Below are positions 6,232-13,106 of a stretch of 13,331 bases of DNA, in pieces; within the stretch, counting starts at the first letter, position 1; the number at the start of each line of letters is the position of its first letter. The DNA comes from Candidatus Poribacteria bacterium (GTDB taxonomy: Bacteria > Poribacteria > WGA-4E > WGA-3G). The stretch covers positions 1 to 13,331 of the forward strand of contig JAPPMR010000847.1 of assembly GCA_028818995.1 (NCBI GenBank), written 5' to 3'. Under the pieces are notes generated by a model that saw nothing but the letters and a program-made list of their open reading frames with translations, was not told where the DNA came from and did not search any database. The translations under genes were made by a program, and so were the position numbers.

Positions 6232-6783
6232 ATGAACATAGATCAAGCAACACAAAATGTGGAAACATCAGGTGAGGAAACACCCGATATAGAAACACTT
6301 GAAGAATCGCTAATTGAACTCGCTGAGAAACTTGGCTGCGAAGAAGTTATTGAGACATATCACAAAATCACTGGCGAAACAACCGAAGAAGATGAACTCT
6401 TTGATGCCGAATCTTACTCGCTTGATACAACCCTTATCCGTGTTCGAATGAAAGAACGCAACCTTGCACTCAAAGACGTACAAGAACAAATCGGAGTCGC
6501 CTATCGAACCCTTATCCGTTGGCTCAACAGAGACGACTTCCCAAAACACCAGAATCTTCTCAAACTTGCTGAAATTTTAGAACTTGAACCACATAAGTTG
6601 GTATATAGGTGGAGAAGGTACGGCGATAACCGCCCCAATGAAAGTAATGATGCACTCCGCTATATTCAACGGCGCATTGAAACCATTGTGACCGAAATCC
6701 TTGACGATAAGGAAACCTCTAAGGAGAAAAAATTTGACGCACTCGTCAAATACCACAACATCCTCCTCAAAGCAACAAAATGA
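6232..6783 (+). CDS. Helix-turn-helix DNA-binding protein, likely regulator of its own array
   Basis: A 183-residue protein in three parts. Residues 1-65 are strongly acidic and include LEESLIELAEKLGCEEVIETY. Residues 69-123 form a Cro/CI (XRE)-like helix-turn-helix: IRVRMKERNLALKDVQEQIG, then VAYRTLIRWLNRDDFP, then NLLKLAEILELEPHKL. A basic/helical C-terminus (YRWRRYG; ALRYIQRRIETIVTEILDD; EKKFDALVKYHNILLKA) could be a dimerisation helix. No catalytic motif, signal peptide or membrane segment is seen. It is preceded by a perfect promoter, an operator-like palindrome and five iteron-like repeats, so it most likely binds these sites and controls its own synthesis. A replication-initiator role for the iterons is a second reading, but no winged-helix Rep features are visible. 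The phage/plasmid-like compact layout suggests a mobile origin. Family beyond HTH is not recognised. Confidence 0.75.
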   Translation: MNIDQATQNVETSGEETPDIETLEESLIELAEKLGCEEVIETYHKITGETTEEDELFDAESYSLDTTLIRVRMKERNLALKDVQEQIGVAYRTLIRWLNRDDFPKHQNLLKLAEILELEPHKLVYRWRRYGDNRPNESNDALRYIQRRIETIVTEILDDKETSKEKKFDALVKYHNILLKATK

Positions 6784-7257
6784 AATAGCACAACACGTTA
6801 CAAACTCAATCATCTAAATGTAAATCAACCCGATAAATTAGATTTACTGAATATAAACAAAGATTTTAGCCAGAACCATTCAATTGTCGAGTTTCCCATT
6901 TAATTGTATTGTAGGAGGGAACTCCGGGGAATGCCTAAATGGCATTCATACCGTTGATTTCTTGATTTGGATTCCCAACTATCATTGTGTTTTGTCGCGA
7001 TTCGAAGCTCGCTCTTACAAGAAGAAACAGATGTAGCCTATGCGATTATTGGAGAATTAATGCCTCTGTGTAAAGTTTTTACATTAACCGCTCCTACCCT
7101 TTTCTTGTAGGAGGGTTTTGTAAGCCCGATTTTCCCGAATACCAAAGCGCATTCCATATTGTTTTGTCAGAAAGTTGTCCGAAATCCGCGTAATCCGTGT
7201 AATCTGTGCAAATCCGTGATTCAGACAATTAACAAAATATTTACTCACCTGTCAAAA
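6784..7257. other. 474-bp gene-free repeat-rich gap between convergent genes
   Basis: No credible gene. GTAAATC (6820-6826) faces GATTTAC (6841-6847), a weak hairpin after the HTH gene. 6910-6925 is a minimal GTAG hairpin (GGAG-GGAA-CTCC). 6924-6970 is the uninterrupted GAATGCC-hairpin element, the empty counterpart of the site at 4640-4779. 6994-7020 is a GTAG-family copy in reverse orientation. CTCCTAC (7091-7097) and GTAGGAG (7107-7113) form a hairpin followed by GGTTTTG, a poor candidate terminator. 7183-7226 is the longest GTCTGAATC-family copy. Confidence 0.75.
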
Positions 7258-8910
7258 TCAATACAACACATGCACCCGATTTTTACCACGCAGCGTCTCA
7301 TCATGCAGCGCAATCGGCATCTCAACAATAGCGATAAGCCATCCATCAGCACTAATAGCGAGCGTATCATAAGGAAGTTGCCCTTCAGTGCGATAGGTAT
7401 AAAGATATTTCGCTAATCCGCTACCTTTAGCCGTAAGATCAAACACCGAAACACCGTGCAGACTCTCGTTCGGGTTTTGGCTTCGCTTAGAAACACCCAA
7501 CGCAGCATAACGTCCTTTAGCATCAACCCGTAAACCTTGCGGCATATTTTCAAGTTCCCACTGCCAAACCTTTTCCCCATGCCACGAATAGGCAAATAAC
7601 GTCATCCCGTTAGGGTGCATAGTAGAAGGACGTTCCGCTCCTTTTTGAAGATGATAAGGGATATACGTATCGCCCGTAACAAAAAGCGCAGCAGCGTTCG
7701 TCGCGCCAATAGTGCCGGTTGTAGCAATAATCGGCACACCACTCACCTCCAGCGGTGTTGCCAAATTCTGTTCCCATATCGGCTCAGGATTGTCCACACC
7801 AAAAATAAAAGCGCGTCCATCATCTGTTGTCACGTTGATAAACTTCCCATCAGGCGACATGCTGACACCACGCCAAAAAGTAACTCCCTTGAAATAGGGT
7901 ACGAGCGGTTCAATATCTGCGTGCCACTTTTCTGTTCCCGTCTCCACATCAAGTACAGAGAGCGTCCCGTTACCCTTTCCACTTTCATCCGTTACAAGCG
8001 CAAGCACTTTCCCATCAGCACTCACGGCAAACCAGCGGAATATCTTTGGCATAGCCTCTTTATCAGGCCATTTCCATTTGACATCTCCCGTTTTCGCATC
8101 AAACCGATAAAGCATAGATCGCTTTTGCGGCATTTCGTTCTGTGTCCACGAATGCACACCAGCAACCAATAGATCACCATCGGGCAGTGTTTGCATACAC
8201 GACTGACCGGGATAACTAACCCACGCATACACACTCTCAGGATTGGTTGGTGTAGAGGTTTCAATGTCGTCTGCTGTTCTGTATTTCCAACGAAGCTGCG
8301 GCGTTTTCCCTGTTAACTCATAACAATAGACAAATCCGTCCGCTGCTTGTTCCCCAACATAAAGCAATGTATTGTCAGGACTAAATGCGATGTGTCTAAC
8401 ATAACCTTCCGAAATACGAGTTTTCCAAAGTGTTTCACCGGTGATTGGATGCACAATCGCGAGGTGTCCTCTATCCGTTGCAACTGCAAGCTTGTTTATC
8501 CCAGTTCCATGTCCAAATGCTATCGCTGTCGGTTTAGCAGGTTGACGCAAATTTTCCATCAACGATAAAAGCCCATCTAATTCAACCGTACGGATGAGGT
8601 AAGGAACAGGTTTCAGAGGAGAAGTGGCTTCTGTTATGCTTTTCCCGGAACGAAACTGATAACTTTGATTCGGATGCCATGCCAATTCCAGTAAAACACG
8701 TTTCTCATCAAGTTTTTGAGACGAGACATTTTCAAATGTTGTGCTTTGCTCTCCAACAGCAACCTCAATTTTCGAACCAATTCCGCCTTTCGTTTCAGAC
8801 TCAAGCACTACACCTGCGCGAACCCAGGCAACGTCGATTTCAGCCATCACCGCCCCAATCGGCGGAATAATAAACAATAATAGTAGACAAAAAAAACGAA
8901 TATGTTTCAT
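7258..8910 (-). CDS. Secreted PQQ/WD-like beta-propeller protein
   Basis: A 550-residue protein with an N-terminal signal peptide (MKHIRFFCLLLLFIIPPIGA, likely cut after VMA near residue 23). A short beta-sandwich-like segment follows, then from about residue 120 a beta-propeller. The blade motifs are LAVATDRGHLAIVHPITGET then LWK, IAFSPDNTLLYVGEQA, YRFDAKTGDVKWKWP, FAVSADGKVLALVTDESG, LSVLDVETGTEKWHAD, VSMSPDGKFINVTTDDGRAF and ISADGWLIAIVEM. The D-x-x-TG-x-x-W-x pattern is that of PQQ-binding-like/BamB-type propellers, and S-P-D-G-K is WD-like. The cofactor-binding residues of true PQQ dehydrogenases are not evident, so an enzymatic role is doubtful; ligand or protein binding outside the membrane is more likely. 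The ATG has AAAGGAG 8 bases upstream (8919-8925). It is the last of three same-strand genes behind a B12 riboswitch, 168 bp from the previous one, so a link to corrinoid uptake is possible. Confidence 0.8.
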   Translation of the reverse strand: MKHIRFFCLLLLFIIPPIGAVMAEIDVAWVRAGVVLESETKGGIGSKIEVAVGEQSTTFENVSSQKLDEKRVLLELAWHPNQSYQFRSGKSITEATSPLKPVPYLIRTVELDGLLSLMENLRQPAKPTAIAFGHGTGINKLAVATDRGHLAIVHPITGETLWKTRISEGYVRHIAFSPDNTLLYVGEQAADGFVYCYELTGKTPQLRWKYRTADDIETSTPTNPESVYAWVSYPGQSCMQTLPDGDLLVAGVHSWTQNEMPQKRSMLYRFDAKTGDVKWKWPDKEAMPKIFRWFAVSADGKVLALVTDESGKGNGTLSVLDVETGTEKWHADIEPLVPYFKGVTFWRGVSMSPDGKFINVTTDDGRAFIFGVDNPEPIWEQNLATPLEVSGVPIIATTGTIGATNAAALFVTGDTYIPYHLQKGAERPSTMHPNGMTLFAYSWHGEKVWQWELENMPQGLRVDAKGRYAALGVSKRSQNPNESLHGVSVFDLTAKGSGLAKYLYTYRTEGQLPYDTLAISADGWLIAIVEMPIALHDETLRGKNRVHVLY

Positions 8911-8941
8911 AGAAATAACTCCTTTATAGGTAGGTGCGTTT

Positions 8942-9010
8942 TATACACTTGAACCTCTTCTTGTAGGAGCGAGCTCCAACTCGCGATCCTATTTTAACTA
9001 TAAGTGTATA
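8942..9010. repeat. GTAG-family hairpin nested in a TATACACTT/AAGTGTATA inverted repeat
   Basis: 8961-8988 is the palindromic repeat (TTGTAGGAGCGAGCTCCAAC then TCGCGATC). It is framed by TATACACTT (8942-8950) and its exact reverse complement AAGTGTATA (9002-9010). It sits in the 168-bp gap between two minus-strand genes and could fold in the mRNA. Confidence 0.7.
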
Positions 9011-9078
9011 GACACTGATTTAGCGCACGATATTTGATTTCAAACGCTCTCTGTATTGTATAAATACCTCATTTACAG

Positions 9079-10998
9079 TCAATCCGCCACTCTCCACAAT
9101 CCTCGCCCTAACCTCGCACCGAGCAGCACACCGATGAATGTATACACGAATCCTTCAACAACAATGCGAAGCAAAATATACCAATCTGCAAAAAAGAGTC
9201 GGTAAAACAGAATAGAGAGTTGAAAATCGACATAAACAGCAATCGCATCGCATATACCGAACACAAGTGCCCACATAAGCAGACCACGCCTTCGCACGAG
9301 CAGAAAACCAGTCTCTAACAGCAGAACACTTGTACCTGTATAGATTATCGTCATCGGTGTGAAAAGTCCGAACGTAACCGCACCAAGAAGTAAACGCACT
9401 GCAGAAACAAGTAGGATAACACCGCCTTTACCATCGGTTTGTGATACATCGGAAACTTGCGAAGCATTATCACCCGGTGCACCGGAAATATAGATTAACA
9501 ATGCTGTGAGCAGCGCATAGTAGAGCGTTTCATTAACCAAACCTGTTAGCAGCACCGAGAAGGGACCAAGGATCGCACGAATAAGATTCAAAAACAGTGT
9601 TGACGGAACAACAATTGCCACAAATATCGTTGTGCCAAATAGGGCGATAACAATCAGTTGCTTGGTTGTGAAACGAACAAAGAATTGTCTGTGAAACCTT
9701 AGCAGCACCACAAGTCCGATGCAGCTGGCAATAACTGCCAGTCCACTCACATACAGAGTGTGTCGGTTTGGAACAATGATTTGGAGCGGTCTTTTCTCAC
9801 TCAGGACTGTCGTATCACTTCCCCATATCTTCACCGCAATCTCACGTTCAAATTCACCTGCTTTGGCAGACTGCGGGTGAAAATAGATGGGTAATGATAT
9901 AGAGGTCAGTTCTCCTCCCGGCAAACTCGCAAAACTGATACTCCGATCCGTACCAGCATTAACTGCATCCGGTGGGGCAAGAAACGGCACTGCCTCTCCA
10001 GTTTTAATATCACGGTTGATTGACGAAACAACCACGTGGATAGTTTCTTCACCTTGATTGTGAATACGGACTGTCTGATAAGTTACAGGGGTATATGCAT
10101 CAGTCTGCTCTGTGCCAAGCCAACTAAATAAAGGACGTGCATGGTAGATAGTATCTTCTCGCTGTCTTGGATCCGCTATGCCTGCTGCATCTGTTGGCAT
10201 CTCAATTGTTTCAATGAAAAGGTGTTCAACAATCTCAGAGACATTTGCTATCCGTAACTGCACTGTTGTTTTCTGTTCCCAAGTTTCCCCCTCGATTGTC
10301 GTGAAGCGAACAACACCCGAAATTTCTTGCATGTCCGATTGTCTTGGGGTTTCTATGGAAACTTCAGATGTCCTCAAAACTAATTGACGATACCAATCTT
10401 CCGATGCAACACTAAACGTCCCCGTAGTTGAAAGATAGGCTTTCCCATCCCTTGTCTCAACCTTCCAATCTTCAGGCATACGAATAACATGCAATGTTGA
10501 CGGTAAATAGATTTCCAGATCAAAGGAAGTAGGTGCGTTTCCATTTTTAACCATGACTGTGGCTGTCATCTCACTTCCATGCAGGATAAGTGCCTTTTGA
10601 CTACCACGCAACGAATCTTGTGCATCCGACTTCACAGCGGCACCATAAGGGATAGCAATTTCCAAACCACCTTGGGCGTAGGTGCGCGGCGCTGTTAATG
10701 TTTGAACGCTAACACGTTCCGAGGCCGAGCTCACTTCAAATCTATAGGTTTCCCCTTCCTGCCACTCAAAATAAAGTGATTCTATCTGTCGTGGCTGTAC
10801 GGGAAAATTGAGTTGAGCAACCATCGTTCCATCGGAATTATAGGCAGAAACCTGTTTGATCGGCACCTCGTCCGCAAACTGCACCTTAGCACCGAGCGGA
10901 AAGAAGGTTATCTGCCAGGATAGCGTATCCTCTTTTGCTTCAGGTGTGCAACCGATGAAAAGTACCGGAAGAAAAAGCAAAAGTCCCCATTTCCCCAT
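9079..10998 (-). CDS. Lipoprotein with extracytoplasmic domain and C-terminal ECF S-component-like membrane domain
   Basis: A 639-residue product. The start at 10998 is chosen because it gives a lipoprotein signal (MGKWGLLLFLPVLFIGC, lipobox FIGC, cysteine 17) and has AAAAGG 8 bases upstream. The frame stays open to 11427 only through repeat DNA. Residues 18-410 are beta-rich and extracytoplasmic, with segments like ALILHGSEMTATVMVKNGN and VTYQTVRIHNQGEETIHVVV that suggest Ig-like/NEW-type beta-sandwich folds. One helix at about 414-433 anchors this part. Six further helices (about 447-471, 480-505, 527-545, 547-568, 572-590, 605-630) contain GPFSVLLTGLVNE, SAVRLLLGAVTFGLFTP and FVYTFIGVLLGARLGRGL. 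Six helices with this glycine-rich pattern resemble the substrate-binding S-component of energy-coupling-factor vitamin transporters. The fit to a B12 riboswitch upstream is suggestive. No ATPase or T-component is in the window. S-component identity is inference. Confidence 0.65.
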   Translation of the reverse strand: MGKWGLLLFLPVLFIGCTPEAKEDTLSWQITFFPLGAKVQFADEVPIKQVSAYNSDGTMVAQLNFPVQPRQIESLYFEWQEGETYRFEVSSASERVSVQTLTAPRTYAQGGLEIAIPYGAAVKSDAQDSLRGSQKALILHGSEMTATVMVKNGNAPTSFDLEIYLPSTLHVIRMPEDWKVETRDGKAYLSTTGTFSVASEDWYRQLVLRTSEVSIETPRQSDMQEISGVVRFTTIEGETWEQKTTVQLRIANVSEIVEHLFIETIEMPTDAAGIADPRQREDTIYHARPLFSWLGTEQTDAYTPVTYQTVRIHNQGEETIHVVVSSINRDIKTGEAVPFLAPPDAVNAGTDRSISFASLPGGELTSISLPIYFHPQSAKAGEFEREIAVKIWGSDTTVLSEKRPLQIIVPNRHTLYVSGLAVIASCIGLVVLLRFHRQFFVRFTTKQLIVIALFGTTIFVAIVVPSTLFLNLIRAILGPFSVLLTGLVNETLYYALLTALLIYISGAPGDNASQVSDVSQTDGKGGVILLVSAVRLLLGAVTFGLFTPMTIIYTGTSVLLLETGFLLVRRRGLLMWALVFGICDAIAVYVDFQLSILFYRLFFADWYILLRIVVEGFVYTFIGVLLGARLGRGLWRVAD

Positions 10999-11006
10999 AA
11001 CAAATA

Positions 11007-11012
11007 CCTTTT
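11007..11012 (-). promoter_or_regulatory. Ribosome binding site fixing the lipoprotein gene start
   Basis: AAAAGG on the minus strand, 8 bases before the ATG at 10998. Together with the lipobox this overrules the far-upstream start at 11427. Confidence 0.7.
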
Positions 11013-11034
11013 CATGTCGGATTTGATAGATCTT

Positions 11035-11093
11035 TGTAGGCGCGCTCTGTGAACGCGTCCTCTTCCTGTAGGAGCGAGCTCCAGCTCGCGACC
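11035..11093. repeat. Two adjacent GTAG-family hairpin repeats
   Basis: 11035-11060 (TGTAGGCGCGCTCTGTGAAC then GCGTCC) is a divergent member, with a GCGC/GCG-type stem. 11067-11093 (TGTAGGAGCGAGCTCCAGCT then CGCGACC) is the consensus member, with the stem GCGAGCT-CC-AGCTCGC. Part of the 644-bp gap between the lipoprotein and propeller genes. Confidence 0.75.
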
Positions 11094-11207
11094 CAGACCT
11101 CTTGCGTTTAGAAGTCTCGTCGGTCAGGTAGGGCCAAGCGAAACCTATAAGTGTCAAGTTAGTGCCTGATTTTCTTGTTTGAGAGTTAATGCTCCAGATT
11201 TTCTTCT

Positions 11208-11251
11208 TGTAGGAGCGACCTCCCGGTCGCGACCGGGAGGTCGCTCCTACA
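11208..11251. repeat. Perfect 44-bp palindrome made of two overlapping GTAG repeats
   Basis: The left half TGTAGGAGCGACCTCCCGGT then CG (11208-11229) is the exact reverse complement of 11230-11251. The two repeat copies meet head-to-head sharing the core GGTCGCGACC. The palindrome can extrude as a cruciform or form a very stable 22-bp RNA hairpin in either transcript. Confidence 0.95.
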
Positions 11252-11267
11252 GAATGTAAGAGGCGCC

Positions 11268-11299
11268 AAATGCCAAAAAGCGCATTTGGCGTTGATTTG
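11268..11299. repeat. AAATGC hairpin + GGCGTTGATTTGG element
   Basis: AAATGC and GCATTT pair around a short loop, followed by GGCGTTGATTTGG. This is the same layout (ATGC-stem, then GTTGATTT) as the two copies at 4669-4750 and the element at 6924-6970, with a different stem sequence. Confidence 0.6.
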
Positions 11300-11499
11300 G
11301 CAATGAATTGCGCGACTACAATCGCGTTTTTTCTTAAATTGACAGTTATGGGTAGAGCCAAGCGAAACCCGATAAATCCAATATCTAAACAAGGCATCAA
11401 CCGCCTCAATTTACAGAACAAACTCATTCCTTAAAATTGGCATCTAATGAAAGTTGATAATCAAAAAAGGTAATTTTATTTACAAAGTAGTCACGATTT

Positions 11500-11556
11500 G
11501 GAGTTCCCTCCTACCATAAGCGTTTCATCGGTAGGAGCGATCTCCGAATCGCGACC
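11500..11556. repeat. GTAG-family copies in the 3' flank of the propeller gene
   Basis: 11500-11515 read on the minus strand is GGTAGGAGGGAACTCC, the same minimal hairpin as 6910-6925. 11530-11556 is GGTAGGAGCGATCTCCGAAT then CGCGACC, with the stem GCGAT/ATCGC. The remainder of 11376-11642 shows only TAAACAG (11623-11629) facing CTGTTTA (11639-11645) at the gene's stop codon, without a U-tract. Confidence 0.75.
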
Positions 11557-11642
11557 TATAATAGATTGACAAAACATTAGGAAGTTTGCCCGATTTGAAC
11601 GTCAAAACTCATTAGGGTGTTTTAAACAGCACCTACCTCTGT

Positions 11643-12941
11643 TTAGAAATGCTGAGCGACAAGCACTAAATCAAGGATATTAACCTCACCATCCCCATTA
11701 ACATCACCAGTTATTCCGGGACCACTTTGACCCAAATTCTGACTGACAATGACCAAGTCTCTGATGTTGACAAATCCATCATCGTCCACATCTTCACCGC
11801 GCGGCACAATTTGTGCAAGTGCTACTTTATCCGTGCCGTGTCCGAGTTGGTATGTTTTGATGAGCGTTTCATCTGGTCCCATGACAAGCATAGTAGATAG
11901 TCCACCGCCTGTCCAGTCAGGTTTAGTGATATAGAGATTCCCATCTGAACCGAAAGTCATTCCAGAACCACCACCGAACTCGGTGAGCGTGTCATTTTTA
12001 TCTCGAATCCATTTTTGGGTTGGCACATCGTAGATGAGTAAACCAGGGTTCTGCCATCCACCCTGAATAAACAACTGTTTCTGCGAATTGATTGCAAAAG
12101 AACCTGGAGTCATCTTAAGGTCAACTGTCTTGATAACTTCATTCATAGTCGCATCAATTAGTACCAACTTGCCAGAAATCTGTCCGTAATCACCCGTTGT
12201 CTTTACAATGACCGTAGAATCACCATCGTTGAGAATGCCCCCCGCATTGATAGGCATCGGGATAGTACTTAGGACCGAATCTGTCTGCGTATCTATCACA
12301 GTAACAGTGCTTTGGTGATAAATAGATTTACCTGCTGCCGCATCCCACTCCCAAGCAGGATTGGTCACATAAGCCTTTCCGTTGAGAACCGTGATACCGG
12401 TCGTTTTGTTAAAGGAAGCATCTGTAATAATTTTGGTCACACTCCGACTACCGATGTCAACCACATGCACCTGATGTGCATTATCACAGGTAACATACAT
12501 CTTATTCGGGGTGATAAGCGCAAGACTTTGCGGGTAAGCACCAGGTTGAATCGGAATTGTCCCGATAATCTCTCGACGCTCTAAATTAATGATTAAGATG
12601 CTGTCGGAAAACATACCTGAAAGCCAATCGAAACGAGGCACGTATGCGATATGTCCATGAATGAGAATATCAGTCGGTACATCACCAATAGTAATGACTT
12701 CCTCGTCAACGGCACGTTTCAGATTCGGTTCATCAAGATCAATAATTGAAAGGGAAGAAGTGATATTCAAGTTGTCGCTATCCAGTGCATTCACAACAAC
12801 GGCAAGATTTTGGACATCTGTTTGTGCAAGAGTGGAACTAATGAGGAAAGTGAAGAGCATCGCACCGAAAAGTAGGAGCGAATGCAGTTTGTGATTTAAG
12901 TTAAATGAGAAAAGTCGCCTAAAGAAAAATACTTTGTTCAT
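11643..12941 (-). CDS. Secreted YVTN-type beta-propeller with type I dockerin, under B12 riboswitch (BtuG-like candidate)
   Basis: A 432-residue product. The ATG at 12941 is chosen because GGAGG lies 5 bases upstream and the protein then begins with a signal peptide (hydrophobic SLLLFGAMLFTFLI, cut after STLA or LAQ around residue 40). A seven-bladed-size propeller fills about residues 45-375, with YVTN/YncE-like blades: HIAYVPRFDWLSG, DSILIINLERREIIGTIPI, NKMYVTCDNAHQVHVVDI, LNGKAYVTNPAWEW, STVTVIDTQTDSVLSTIPM, GKLVLIDATMNEVIKTVDL and DGNLYITKPDW. The C-terminus is a type I dockerin with two calcium-loop repeats, DVDDDGFVNIRDLVIVSQNLG (21 residues including the final G) and DVNGDGEVNILDLVLVAQHF. 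A cobalamin riboswitch directly precedes it. In Bacteroides the B12-capturing surface protein BtuG is also a propeller controlled with B12 uptake genes. A similar role here, docked through cohesin rather than a lipid anchor, is inference. Confidence 0.85.
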   Translation of the reverse strand: MNKVFFFRRLFSFNLNHKLHSLLLFGAMLFTFLISSTLAQTDVQNLAVVVNALDSDNLNITSSLSIIDLDEPNLKRAVDEEVITIGDVPTDILIHGHIAYVPRFDWLSGMFSDSILIINLERREIIGTIPIQPGAYPQSLALITPNKMYVTCDNAHQVHVVDIGSRSVTKIITDASFNKTTGITVLNGKAYVTNPAWEWDAAAGKSIYHQSTVTVIDTQTDSVLSTIPMPINAGGILNDGDSTVIVKTTGDYGQISGKLVLIDATMNEVIKTVDLKMTPGSFAINSQKQLFIQGGWQNPGLLIYDVPTQKWIRDKNDTLTEFGGGSGMTFGSDGNLYITKPDWTGGGLSTMLVMGPDETLIKTYQLGHGTDKVALAQIVPRGEDVDDDGFVNIRDLVIVSQNLGQSGPGITGDVNGDGEVNILDLVLVAQHF

Positions 12942-12946
12942 TAAAA

Positions 12947-12951
12947 CCTCC
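12947..12951 (-). promoter_or_regulatory. Strong ribosome binding site fixing the propeller gene start
   Basis: GGAGG on the minus strand, 5 bases before the ATG at 12941. The longer frame from 13004 would translate the candidate terminator hairpin and lacks a ribosome site. Confidence 0.85.
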
Positions 12952-12967
12952 GTAATGAAACAAGAAA

Positions 12968-12993
12968 CCCCTACTTTCATTGGAAAGAAGGGG
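12968..12993 (-). terminator. Candidate intrinsic terminator in the riboswitch leader
   Basis: In the transcript CCCCU and CUUUC pair with GAAAG and AGGGG around a CAAU loop, with one U-U mismatch: ten base pairs. UUUCUUGUUU follows (12967 down to 12958). It lies between the aptamer and the ribosome site, where a transcription-stop expression platform would be. The U-tract is imperfect. Confidence 0.5.
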
Positions 12994-13106
12994 AAAGGCG
13001 ACACGCTGTAAAATCTGATCCTGTGGTTCCGTATAAGATTGAATACTTATTATTGGTATGTGTATTCTTTATATTTGACAGGATACTGCCGTGCTACTGT
13101 TCCACC

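Larger units (their letters stand above)
11127..11375. repeat. Pair of GGTAGrGCCAAGCGAAACC direct repeats
   Basis: GGTAGGGCCAAGCGAAACC then TATAA (11127-11150) and GGTAGAGCCAAGCGAAACC then CGATAA (11351-11375) are nearly the same sequence, 224 bp apart. They bracket the 44-bp palindrome and the hairpin at 11268. Another short intergenic repeat type; no gene lies between. Confidence 0.65.

Noticed and set aside
7091..7120. Intrinsic terminator between the convergent genes
   Set aside because: The hairpin is made of GTAG-repeat halves and is followed only by GGTTTTG. It is too weak to call and is kept as part of the repeat-rich gap.
10999..11427. N-terminal extension of the lipoprotein gene to 11427
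   Set aside because: It translates the palindromic repeats into arginine/serine-rich text, and would bury the lipoprotein signal and its ribosome site.
12942..13004. Upstream start of the dockerin propeller at 13004
   Set aside because: It covers the candidate terminator and the GGAGG site; the signal peptide starts cleanly at 12941.
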